This document shows, one piece after another, positions 42,285-49,847 of a stretch of DNA of 64,000 bases. The stretch spans positions 1 through 64,000 of the forward strand of contig DVJA01000019.1 of the NCBI GenBank assembly GCA_018710885.1, written 5' to 3'. Below the pieces are notes generated by a model that was not told the DNA's origin, searched no databases, and worked only from the letters and a program-made list of their open reading frames with translations. The position numbers and the translations under genes were made by a program. Position 1 is the stretch's first letter. The number at the start of each line of letters is the position of its first letter. The stretch comes from Scatomorpha merdigallinarum. GTDB lineage: Bacteria > Bacillota > Clostridia > Oscillospirales > Oscillospiraceae.

Positions 42285-43601
42285 GTGGTACTTAGTCTAA
42301 TTGGTATCGTAATAGCGATGGTCTTCGTCGTGGTCTCCATGTTCAAGGGCCTGAAGCCGCTGCTTGCGGGCGTAATATGCTCGTTCATTATCTGCATTTT
42401 CTGCGGCGTCGGTTATGAGGAGGGCATAGCAACCGAGTACGCGGAGTCCTTCGCCACCAGCGTACGGCAAAACCTCATGACCTTCCTCTCCTGCAGCGTG
42501 CTCAGCAAAGTCATGCTCAACACCAAATGCGCCAAGGTCATCGCAGACGGCATCTCCCGCGTTATCAACCCAAAGCATGCGCCTATTTCGCTCTTCCTCA
42601 TCTGCTTCGTACTGAGGCTCGGCGGCATGAGCGTCGGCGCGTACATGATGACCTTCGCCATCGGCCTCTACATCTGCAAGAAGGCCGACTACAGCGAGGA
42701 CATCCTGCTGGCCTGCGTTGTTGGCTGCTGCTACACCGTGGCCACCTTCGCGCCCATGTTCCCCTCCCCGACGAACGCGCTTCTGCAAAACGCATTCGGC
42801 ACCAGCTCCACTGCCGGTATGCTCAGCGGCATGGTGACTTCCGTCGTCTGCGCCGTGCTTATCCTGGTGTATCAGGAGTGGACCTGCCGCCGCTGGAAAA
42901 AGCGCGGCCGCACCTTTAAGGCTGACTACATGATAGCGCGCACCTCCTCCAGCGAGGCCAACGCCGACGCCAAGGAGCCCAACTTCGTGATAGCCATCAT
43001 CCCCGTCATTGTTGTCTTTGTGTTCTACAACGTCTTTGCCATGAGCGCCAGCGCGGCCATGTTCCTCGGCGCTTTCGCCTGCATCATCCTCAACTTCCGC
43101 GTCTTTACCGCCAAGCAGTGGCTTGCCGACGTCACCAAGGGCGCCTACGAGGGCATCACCCCCATCGTCGCTCTCGCTGCCATGGCCGGTATCGGCGGCG
43201 CTATCACCGTCAGCCCGCTCTATACCTGGCTCGGCACTGCTATAGGCGGCACCGGCGGCATGGATCCCCTGATCGCCAGCGCCGGCATCGCCTCCCTGTT
43301 TGCGGCCCTGCTCGGCTCGGCCAACGCCGGTATTTCGGCCTGCACCGAGATACTCATGCCCGCCATCAACGCCTCCGTGGCCGCCGGACAGTACAGCTTC
43401 GAGGCCTTCCACAGACTCATCGCCTGCGCCGCGGCCCCCTGGTCTGCCCTGCCGCACAACGGAGCCATCAACTCCATGATGGCCATGTTCGATACGGACT
43501 TTAAGCGCTCCTACACCCCGACCATTATCAGCGGCTTCGTTATCCCCCTGGCCTGCACCATCTGCATCACCCTGCCCATGACGCTCATGGGTCTGGTATG
43601 A
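42285..43601 (+). CDS. GntP-like/ion-transporter-superfamily permease
   Basis: 438 residues, GTG start with AAGAGGAG upstream. Eleven or twelve hydrophobic segments. Repeated halves each contain a re-entrant-like stretch (ILLACVVGCCYTVATFAPMFPSPTNALLQ and the SLFAALLGSANAGISACTEIL, LPHNGAINSMMAMF pair), typical of gluconate/hydroxy-acid or C4-carboxylate symporters. Likely imports an organic acid with H+ or Na+. It sits between the lactonase-type hydrolase and an aldo/keto reductase. Confidence 0.78.
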   Translation: MVLSLIGIVIAMVFVVVSMFKGLKPLLAGVICSFIICIFCGVGYEEGIATEYAESFATSVRQNLMTFLSCSVLSKVMLNTKCAKVIADGISRVINPKHAPISLFLICFVLRLGGMSVGAYMMTFAIGLYICKKADYSEDILLACVVGCCYTVATFAPMFPSPTNALLQNAFGTSSTAGMLSGMVTSVVCAVLILVYQEWTCRRWKKRGRTFKADYMIARTSSSEANADAKEPNFVIAIIPVIVVFVFYNVFAMSASAAMFLGAFACIILNFRVFTAKQWLADVTKGAYEGITPIVALAAMAGIGGAITVSPLYTWLGTAIGGTGGMDPLIASAGIASLFAALLGSANAGISACTEILMPAINASVAAGQYSFEAFHRLIACAAAPWSALPHNGAINSMMAMFDTDFKRSYTPTIISGFVIPLACTICITLPMTLMGLV

Positions 43602-43664
43602 GGCGCCAAGCCAGCACGTTTAGTCTAACCCACTTACTACACTTACAGATAGGAGATATACACA

Positions 43665-44735
43665 ATGGAACTCATACCCACCAATTTCCCGAAGTCCAGC
43701 CTGGGCGGCAATATTGAATACAAGAAACTCGGCAAGAGCGGCCTCAACGTCGCCCCCATCTGCGTCGGAACCATGGGTTTCGGCGACCTCAACCGCTGGG
43801 GCCGCCCCTGGCTGATCGGCCAGGACAAGGCCGACGAAGTCGTCAAGCACGCGCTCGACCTCGGCCTCAACTGGTTCGATACCGCGAACATGTACTCCCT
43901 TGGCGCCAGCGAAGAGATCCTCGGCAACGCCCTCAAGCGCTGGTCCCCCAACCGCGATGAGCTGGTCATCCAGACCAAGGTCAACCAGAAGATGGCCGAG
44001 GGCCCGAACCGTCTGGGCTCCTCCCGCAAGGCCATCATGAGCGAAATCGACCACAGCCTGCAGCGCCTGCAGCTCGACTACGTCGATGTCTACATCCTGC
44101 ACCGCTGGGACTGGGACACTCCGATTGAAGAGACCATGGAGGCCATGAATGACGTCGTCAAGGCCGGCAAGGCCCGCTACATCGGCGCCAGCGCCATGTT
44201 CGCCTGGCAGTTCGAGAAGGCCTACATGATCGCCAAGATGCACGGCTGGGCCAACTTCATCACCATGCAGAACCACCTCAACCTGCTCTACCGTGAGGAC
44301 GAGCGTGAGATGCTCTGGGCCTGCGATGACGCGGGCGTTGTCTGCACCCCGTACAGCCCCAACGCCTCCGGCTACTGCTGCCACCCCTGGGGCAGTGAGC
44401 ACAACCGCGCCAAGTACGACTACAAGACCGCTGAGAAGTACGCCGCTACCGCCGCGCTCGACGAGCCCATCGTCAACCGCCTCGAGGAAGTTGCCAAGAA
44501 GCGCGGCATCCCCATGGTGCAGGTCTCCCTCGCCTGGGTGCGCAGCAAGAACCCCGTATTCGCGCCTATCGTCGGTGTGACCGAGACCTGGCATCTCGAC
44601 GACGCCCTCGCCTCCCTCGACGTGACGCTCACCCCCGAGGAAATCCACTACCTCGAAGAGCTCTATACCCCGCACCCCATCGTCGGCGCGCTCGTAAAGG
44701 GTCAGAAGTACAACGCCGGCAACGCCGGCAAGTGA
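43665..44735 (+). CDS. Aldo/keto reductase, long subgroup
   Basis: 356 residues, AGGAGATATAC upstream. The barrel starts late (IEYKKLGKSGLNVAPICVGTMGFG). Tetrad residues lie in WFDTANMYS, IQTKVN and ILHRWDWDTP. Similar to YajO/AKR enzymes including those acting on glycol aldehydes or ribulose-type carbonyls. Codon use is more biased to C-ending codons than neighbours, which hints at high expression. Confidence 0.9.
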   Translation: MELIPTNFPKSSLGGNIEYKKLGKSGLNVAPICVGTMGFGDLNRWGRPWLIGQDKADEVVKHALDLGLNWFDTANMYSLGASEEILGNALKRWSPNRDELVIQTKVNQKMAEGPNRLGSSRKAIMSEIDHSLQRLQLDYVDVYILHRWDWDTPIEETMEAMNDVVKAGKARYIGASAMFAWQFEKAYMIAKMHGWANFITMQNHLNLLYREDEREMLWACDDAGVVCTPYSPNASGYCCHPWGSEHNRAKYDYKTAEKYAATAALDEPIVNRLEEVAKKRGIPMVQVSLAWVRSKNPVFAPIVGVTETWHLDDALASLDVTLTPEEIHYLEELYTPHPIVGALVKGQKYNAGNAGK

Positions 44736-44771
44736 GATTGCCGCACTGAATCGGCCTGACCTTGACTTTAG

Positions 44772-44815
44772 ACTGAAGGCTGCCTGACAAAGTTCATGGC
44801 AGCCTTCAACTTTAG
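44772..44815 (+). terminator. Hairpin between the reductase and the second permease
   Basis: TGAAGGCTGCC (44774-44784) and GGCAGCCTTCA (44798-44808) form an 11-bp stem; only ACTTTAG follows, so it may be partial termination. Confidence 0.55.
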
Positions 44816-44851
44816 GATAGCGTTGCGATTCATGAGTTAGGAGGAAACTAC

Positions 44852-46150
44852 ATGACAAGCGCCGTCCAGGGGCTTATACTTCTGATTGTAGTAATAGTTC
44901 TGTTTGTAACCCAGTGGATACCGGCCACTGCCACGGCGCTGTTGTCGGTTGTCCTGTTCGCCGTCACGGGCACGGCCTCGTACGAGACCTGCTTCTCCGG
45001 CTTTTCCAACGACATAATAATCATGCTCATAGGCGTGCTCATAGTGGGCCAGGCCATGCTGCAATCCGGTCTGGCCGCCAGGATAGGCCAGGGCTGCCTG
45101 TGCCTTTCAAAGGGCAATGAGCGCCGGTTTCTGCTCTATATACTGATTTCCGTGTCATTCACCAGCATGTTCGTGGACAACACCACTACCGTTGCCATCA
45201 TGCTGCCGGTCATCGCCGCGGCTTCGCGCAAGTCAAACGGGAGCGTGCGCTTTATGAATTTCGTCATGCCCACGTCGCTCGCGGCCATGGTGGGCGGCGC
45301 GTGCCTGATGATAGGCTGCACCGTGAACCTGACCGGTCAGTCCATACTGACCGAATACACCGACTACAGCTTCGGAATGACCGATTTCACCGTCGCCACG
45401 CTGCCGGTGCTCGCGGTGACTATACTCTATGTCATGTTCCTCGGATACCGATGTGGGGGCAAAATCTGGGGTGATGAAAAGCATCTGGAGGACGAACAGG
45501 AGGCCGTGGCCCGCTTCGCCAACGGCGGCGGCAGCGCTGCCTCCGGTAAGCCTGACAGGAAGTGTGTTCTCATGATAGCCGTAATGGTTGTCATGGTCTC
45601 TCTCTTTCTCTTCACCGACCTGCCTTTGGGCCTTTCTGCCTGCATTGCCGCGCTGCTTTGCGTCATATTCCGGCTCGTTAACCTCAAGGACGCGCTCCCC
45701 AAGATGGACTGGGACGTGGTTCTGCGCCTGGCCTGCACGCTGGGCCTGGCGGCGGCCCTGCGCGAGTGCGGCTTCTGTGAGCTCATATCCGGCGCGTTTG
45801 TCTCGGCCTTCGGCAACGACATCCCGCCTCTCCTGATACTTGTGCTGGTTCTCATAGTCTCCACGCTCATAAGCCAGTTCATGGGCAACTCCACCGTAGT
45901 TCTGGTGCTCGGTGCGGCGGTTATCCCTATCGTCGTATCCCTCGGCTACAACCCGCTCGCCATCACAATGGCGCTCATACTAGGTTCCAGCTTTGCATGG
46001 ATGACTCCCATAGCCGGAGCGTGCATCGGCATCTCCTACTCCGCGGGATACCAGTTTACGGACTACGTGAAATACACCTGGCCCCTCACTATACTCATGT
46101 GGTCCGTGCTTATCATCTGGCTGCCCATCGTCTTCCCCTTCGCGGCTTGA
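44852..46150 (+). CDS. SLC13/ArsB-like anion permease
   Basis: 432 residues, AGGAGG upstream. About eleven hydrophobic segments. SVSFTSMFVDNTTTVAIMLPV and VSTLISQFMGNSTVVLVLGAAVIPI are the paired re-entrant motifs (SNxxT-like) of the DASS/ArsB superfamily that binds carboxylates or oxyanions. GACLMIGCTVNLTGQS and SSFAWMTPIAGACIG add to this. Na+-coupled carboxylate uptake is likely; arsenite export is less likely as no ars genes are near. Confidence 0.83.
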   Translation: MTSAVQGLILLIVVIVLFVTQWIPATATALLSVVLFAVTGTASYETCFSGFSNDIIIMLIGVLIVGQAMLQSGLAARIGQGCLCLSKGNERRFLLYILISVSFTSMFVDNTTTVAIMLPVIAAASRKSNGSVRFMNFVMPTSLAAMVGGACLMIGCTVNLTGQSILTEYTDYSFGMTDFTVATLPVLAVTILYVMFLGYRCGGKIWGDEKHLEDEQEAVARFANGGGSAASGKPDRKCVLMIAVMVVMVSLFLFTDLPLGLSACIAALLCVIFRLVNLKDALPKMDWDVVLRLACTLGLAAALRECGFCELISGAFVSAFGNDIPPLLILVLVLIVSTLISQFMGNSTVVLVLGAAVIPIVVSLGYNPLAITMALILGSSFAWMTPIAGACIGISYSAGYQFTDYVKYTWPLTILMWSVLIIWLPIVFPFAA

Positions 46151-46154
46151 AAAC

Positions 46155-46186
46155 AAAGAGCGTCCCCTCCCGGGACGCTCTTTATC
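46155..46186. terminator. Bidirectional terminator after the permease
   Basis: AAAGAGCGTCCC (46155-46166) and GGGACGCTCTTT (46172-46183). Confidence 0.87.
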
Positions 46187-46203
46187 CATTTTGCACGGGA
46201 CGC

Positions 46204-46617
46204 TCAGTCCCCGGCGTTCACTGCAATCAGGTCGCTGTGGTACTCTGTCTTGCCCTCAAGCACTTCACGGTAGAAGTTCTCCTTCCAGGCGATGAAGTCC
46301 AGACTGTCCTGCAGTTCGGCCATGCGCGCATGGATGTTTTGCTTGTACTTCTCAAGCAGCTCCATGCGCTGTGGTATCGTGCTCTGGCCCTGTAGGCAGA
46401 GCGCCAGATACTCCTTCATCTCCTGTATGCTCATCCCGCAGCGCTTGAGGCAGGCCAATGAGCGTATCCAGTTCACATCGTGCATATCAAATACGCGATA
46501 GTTGTTCCCAGCACGCTTCACATTCGGCACCAGGCCCTCGTTGCAGTAGAATTTGAGCGCCTCGTAGCTCATGCCCGTGGCCTCACAGCACTGCTTCATC
46601 GTTAACAGATTGTTCAC
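46204..46617 (-). CDS. MerR-family regulator
   Basis: 137 residues from GTG 46617, chosen because AAGGGGTGAT precedes it. The N-terminal HTH (MKQCCEATGMSYEALKFYCNEGL) and the NYRVFDMHDVNWIRSLACLKRCGMSIQEMKEYL segment are standard MerR; a coiled-coil follows. No metal-binding C-terminal cysteines are seen, so an organic signal is likely. It faces an alpha/beta hydrolase whose promoter is of the MerR type. Confidence 0.92.
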   Translation of the reverse strand: MNNLLTMKQCCEATGMSYEALKFYCNEGLVPNVKRAGNNYRVFDMHDVNWIRSLACLKRCGMSIQEMKEYLALCLQGQSTIPQRMELLEKYKQNIHARMAELQDSLDFIAWKENFYREVLEGKTEYHSDLIAVNAGD

Positions 46618-46628
46618 ATCATCACCCC

Positions 46629-46659
46629 TTAACACGGTAGTTACTACCGGGATTATATT
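46629..46659 (+). promoter_or_regulatory. MerR-type promoter with palindrome in a 19-bp spacer
   Basis: Forward: TTAACA (46629-46634), 19-bp spacer, TATATT (46654-46659). The spacer holds the perfect palindrome CGGTAGTTACTACCG (46635-46649). On the minus strand a TATAAT (46652-46657) places the MerR start site inside the same palindrome. One operator can thus activate the hydrolase and repress the regulator. Confidence 0.85.
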
Positions 46660-46718
46660 CTACACATAAGGAAAACAAAAAGCAAGCGTTTCCCGAAATT
46701 AATAGGAGGCAGACACAA

Positions 46719-47759
46719 ATGAGCGAACTATTCACCTATCGCACGGCAGAGGAAGTCGCCGCCGAGAGCACGCACAACGACAATCCCTTCGGCCTGGTCT
46801 ATGCGGGCGCCATTACCGAGAACGTCCCCGGCAAGGTCAATATCATACCGATAAGCTATATGCTCGACGGCCTCAAGCTTGTGGCCAACGTCTATGTCCC
46901 TGCCGGCTATGACAAGAGCGCTGATAAGAAGTATGCCGGCATCGTAGTTGCGCACCCGAACGGCGGCGTCAAGGAGCAGGTTGCGGGCCTCTACGCCCAG
47001 AACCTCGCCGAAGCCGGCTACGTCACTCTAGCCTTTGACGCGGCATATCAGGGTCATAGCGAGGGCACGCCGCGCAACACGGATAAGCCCGCGCACAGGA
47101 TTGAAGACATCCACAGGGCCTGCGACATCATCCGCGTGTTCCCGGGCGTTGACCCCGAGCGCGTGGGCGTGTTCGGCATCTGCGGAGGCGGCGGTTACAC
47201 CATCAAGGCCGCGCAGACCGATAAGCGCTTCAAGGCCGTGGCCACGCTTTCCATGTTCAACACCGGCGTCGTGCGCCGCAACGGCTTTCTCGACAGCGCC
47301 ACGGCTACCATCCAGCAGCGTTTGAAAGAGGCCTGCGAGGCCCGCGAGCTGGAGATGAGCGGTAAGGAAGTGCGCTACACCGCCAACATGTGCGAGATGC
47401 CCGAGTCAGAGGCTGACAAGCTCCCCTTCGACCTCTACCGCGACGGCTACTATTACTACGGCAAGACCCACGCCCACCCGTGCAGCAGCTTCGCCTACAC
47501 GGTGAGCAGCAACATCGACCTCATGAGCTTCGACGCCGTGCAGGGCGCGGAACTCATCAACGTACCGCTGCTCATGATAGCGGGAAAAAGCGCCGACACT
47601 CTCTACATGACCGAGCACGTCTTCGTCGCCGCTACTGGCACGGACGACAAAGAGCTCTACCTGGTCCCCGGCGCCACACACATCCAGACTTACTGGGTGC
47701 CTGAATACGTGGAGCAGATTACGAAGAAGCTGGTTGAGTTCTTCGGCGCGAAGCTGTAA
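46719..47759 (+). CDS. Alpha/beta hydrolase with Cys at the nucleophile position
   Basis: 346 residues, AGGAGG upstream. The elbow reads FGICGGGGY, placing Cys155 where serine hydrolases have Ser; dienelactone hydrolases also use Cys. Strand and oxyanion pieces are GIVVAHPNGG and VTLAFDAAYQGHSEG. The acid and His are expected in LLMIAGKSADTLYMTE and GATHIQ. No signal peptide. Controlled by the divergent MerR. Substrate unknown, lactone or thioester plausible. Confidence 0.87.
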   Translation: MSELFTYRTAEEVAAESTHNDNPFGLVYAGAITENVPGKVNIIPISYMLDGLKLVANVYVPAGYDKSADKKYAGIVVAHPNGGVKEQVAGLYAQNLAEAGYVTLAFDAAYQGHSEGTPRNTDKPAHRIEDIHRACDIIRVFPGVDPERVGVFGICGGGGYTIKAAQTDKRFKAVATLSMFNTGVVRRNGFLDSATATIQQRLKEACEARELEMSGKEVRYTANMCEMPESEADKLPFDLYRDGYYYYGKTHAHPCSSFAYTVSSNIDLMSFDAVQGAELINVPLLMIAGKSADTLYMTEHVFVAATGTDDKELYLVPGATHIQTYWVPEYVEQITKKLVEFFGAKL

Positions 47760-47764
47760 TAATT

Positions 47765-47806
47765 AAAGGCCATGGGGTCTCCTTGAGATTCCCCATGGCC
47801 TTTCTG
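47765..47806. terminator. Bidirectional terminator between the hydrolase and prmA
   Basis: AAAGGCCATGGGG (47765-47777) and CCCCATGGCCTTT (47791-47803). Confidence 0.88.
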
Positions 47807-47815
47807 CTTTTCGGT

Positions 47816-48739
47816 TTACCTGCACAGGAAGGCGTGCCAGCCGTCTTCGCTCAGGTGCTGTTCTATTGTGAATCCCGCGCCGGTTATCGCCGCGGCTACT
47901 TCGTCCTGACGTCCGTCGATAATACCGCTGGTGATGAACGCGCCGCCCGGAGCCATGCACTCCCGGGCGTAGGGCGCGAGCGGTATGATGACGTCGGCGA
48001 CGATGTTGGCGAGGACTATGTCATAGCCCGTGCCGAGCTTGGCGCGCAGGCGCTTGTCCGCGAGCACGTCGCCGGTGTACATGCTGTAGCTCTCCGGGTC
48101 TATGCCGTTGAGGGCGGCGTTGTCTGCGGCGGCCTCCGGGCTCTTGGGGTCTATGTCGCAGCCTGTGCAGCTACTGCAGCCGAGTATGAGCGCTCCTATA
48201 CCCAGAATGCCGCTGCCGCAGCCGAGGTCCAGTGCGCGCTCGCCTCCGGCCACCAGGCCCTCGAGCAGTTCGAGGCACATACGTGTCGTGGCGTGGCCGC
48301 CCGTGCCAAAGGCAAGGCCAGGGTCGAGTTTCAGGACCTTTCTCGTGTTCCCCTCCGGTTCCGGCTCCCACTTGGGCAGCACAAGCAGCGTGCCGCCCAC
48401 AGGTATGGGCTTATAGTACTGTTTCCAGTTGTCTTCCCAGTCTTCGTCGGCTATGGTGCGAGTCTCGGGCTCTATGCCGAGCGCTTCGGTCCAGCGCGCG
48501 AGCGTCGCGCGGCCGGAGGACGAGTCCTCGAGGTATACTTTTACGCGCGATACGCCGCAGTATTGGCTCTCAAGTTCTTCGTCCACGTAGTCCCAGAATT
48601 GGTGGTTCTCCTCGAGGAAGCGCTTGAAGTCTGCCTCGTCTTCGATGACAAGCCCGTCCGCACCCAAGTCGGTCAGTTTGTCGCAGAGCTCGTCCAGCTT
48701 CCCGGCCGGCGCCCGAAACGCCGCCTCTATCCATCTCAT
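47816..48739 (-). CDS. prmA: Ribosomal protein L11 methyltransferase
   Basis: 307 residues from ATG 48739; GGGGGA lies about twelve bases upstream. N-terminal substrate-recognition domain (WIEAAFRAPAGKLDELCDKL) then the methyltransferase: LDPGLAFGTGGHATTRMCLELLE, LDLGCGSGILGIGALILG, CDIDPKSPEAAADNAALN and VLANIVADVIIPLAP. SAM-dependent methylation of ribosomal protein L11. The gene is single, expected length for the family. GGHATT and NIV(A/S)D are PrmA signatures. Confidence 0.95.
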   Translation of the reverse strand: MRWIEAAFRAPAGKLDELCDKLTDLGADGLVIEDEADFKRFLEENHQFWDYVDEELESQYCGVSRVKVYLEDSSSGRATLARWTEALGIEPETRTIADEDWEDNWKQYYKPIPVGGTLLVLPKWEPEPEGNTRKVLKLDPGLAFGTGGHATTRMCLELLEGLVAGGERALDLGCGSGILGIGALILGCSSCTGCDIDPKSPEAAADNAALNGIDPESYSMYTGDVLADKRLRAKLGTGYDIVLANIVADVIIPLAPYARECMAPGGAFITSGIIDGRQDEVAAAITGAGFTIEQHLSEDGWHAFLCR

Positions 48740-48772
48740 AATAGTCGTGTCCCCCATTTGAAAGTTTTCGTC

Positions 48773-48920
48773 CACCTTTTTCAAAAGGTGGCAGGGTTCC
48801 AAGGGGCGGCGCCCCTTGGGCGCGCTCCGCAGAGCGCGAAATATCCCAAAATGATATAAAAGATCAGGAAAGGGTGTGGGGAAACCCTATCAAGGGGTTT
48901 CCCCACGCGGCGCAAGCCGC
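48773..48920. repeat. Cluster of five short dyads upstream of prmA
   Basis: Successive perfect stems: CACCTTTT/AAAAGGTG (48773-48790), CCAAGGGGC/GCCCCTTGG (48799-48819), CGCGCTC/GAGCGCG (48821-48838), GTGGGGAAACCC/GGGTTTCCCCAC (48876-48906), GCGGC-GCAA-GCCGC (48907-48920). Such strings resemble dispersed intergenic repeats of gut Clostridia. They lie between prmA and hpf with no gene. Confidence 0.6.
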
Positions 48921-48929
48921 CTTATGTCA

Positions 48930-48960
48930 AGAAAAGCTCCCCAGAGGGGAGCCTTTCTTT
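48930..48960 (-). terminator. Terminator after hpf
   Basis: GCTCCCC/GGGGAGC stem around AGA; on the minus strand TTTTCTTGAC follows. Confidence 0.82.
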
Positions 48961-48967
48961 TGTCAAT

Positions 48968-49510
48968 TTAGTCCTTCTCGTCAGTGATGAGGCCGTAGCC
49001 GCCGTTCTTGCGGCGGTAGACCACGGTGAAGGCGTCGCGCTCGTCCGCGTTGCGGAAGACGAAAAATTCGTGCTCGAGCAGGTTCATCTGCAAGATGGCC
49101 TCGTCCACACTCATGGGTGCAATGTAGAACCTCTTGTTGCGAATAACCTTGAACTCCTCTTCGCCGGTGTCGTCACCGGCGACCTGGTAGGGTTTGATCT
49201 CACGCTCTATCGCTCCCGCGCGAAGCCTCTTCTCGAGACGGGTCTTGTTTTTGCGGATCTGCCTCTCGATGCTGGCTACGGCCGAGTCTATGGAGGCGTA
49301 CATGTCGCCGGTAAGTTCGCTCACGCGGTAGAACATCCCATTGTTCTTGATCGTGACCTCGGCGCGGAAGCGGCCGCGCTCGGTGGAGAAGGTCACGAAG
49401 GCCTCGCTGTCCGTTTTGAAGAACTTGTCGATTTTTCCAATTTTCTTCTCCGCATACTCGCGCAGGTCCTCGGAGACGTCCATCTTCTTTTCAGTGAACG
49501 TAAACTTCAT
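48968..49510 (-). CDS. hpf: Ribosome hibernation-promoting factor, long form
   Basis: 180 residues, AAGGAGC upstream. N-terminal S30AE fold (KFTFTEKKMDVSEDLREYAEKKIGKIDKFF, basic RKNKTRLEKRL) and the C-terminal dimerisation domain (KRFYIAPMSVDEAILQMNLLEHEFFVFRNADERDAFTVVYRRKNG) separated by a linker. The long form joins two 70S ribosomes into 100S dimers in stationary phase. Confidence 0.96.
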   Translation of the reverse strand: MKFTFTEKKMDVSEDLREYAEKKIGKIDKFFKTDSEAFVTFSTERGRFRAEVTIKNNGMFYRVSELTGDMYASIDSAVASIERQIRKNKTRLEKRLRAGAIEREIKPYQVAGDDTGEEEFKVIRNKRFYIAPMSVDEAILQMNLLEHEFFVFRNADERDAFTVVYRRKNGGYGLITDEKD

Positions 49511-49609
49511 GGGCTTTCAGCTCCTTCCGGTTGGTTTATATATACTGTACCACAGTTGCGCACAAATTTGAAGTAGATTTTATGAATTTTTCAAAAACTG
49601 CTTGTGACG

Positions 49610-49650
49610 CCGCAAAGAGATGGCGGGGAGGGTTGCCCCTCCCCGCCTCA
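49610..49650 (-). terminator. Terminator of the dehydratase operon
   Basis: GGCGGGGAGGG (49622-49632) and CCCTCCCCGCC (49637-49647); on the minus strand ATCTCTTTG follows. Confidence 0.8.
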
Positions 49651-49654
49651 GCGG

Positions 49655-49831
49655 TCAGACTATGCGCCGGTCGCGCCTCTGACTGTCGTAGTGTTTGTTC
49701 AGGAAAGGACGCACAACGTAATAGATAAGCTTGTTCTCAAGGTTGAAGAAGTAGATAGTAAAGGTCGCTATAAACGTGCCCAAGAGCACAAGCATGAGTT
49801 TCAGGACTATGCCAAGGACTTTCTTTTTCAT
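49655..49831 (-). CDS. Small single-span membrane protein
   Basis: 58 residues from ATG 49831, with AAAGGTGAGG upstream. A basic start (MKKK) leads to one long hydrophobic stretch (VLGIVLKLMLVLLGTFIATF), then a charged tail (FLNKHYDSQRRDRR). No family recognised. It begins 17 bases after the dehydratase alpha-type gene and before the operon terminator, so it is co-transcribed. It may anchor or regulate the complex, but that is a guess. Confidence 0.7.
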   Translation of the reverse strand: MKKKVLGIVLKLMLVLLGTFIATFTIYFFNLENKLIYYVVRPFLNKHYDSQRRDRRIV

Positions 49832-49847
49832 ATGCACCTCACCTTTC

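Noticed and set aside
44852..46150. Arsenite efflux pump ArsB
   Set aside because: Superfamily similarity only; no arsR, arsA or arsC nearby.
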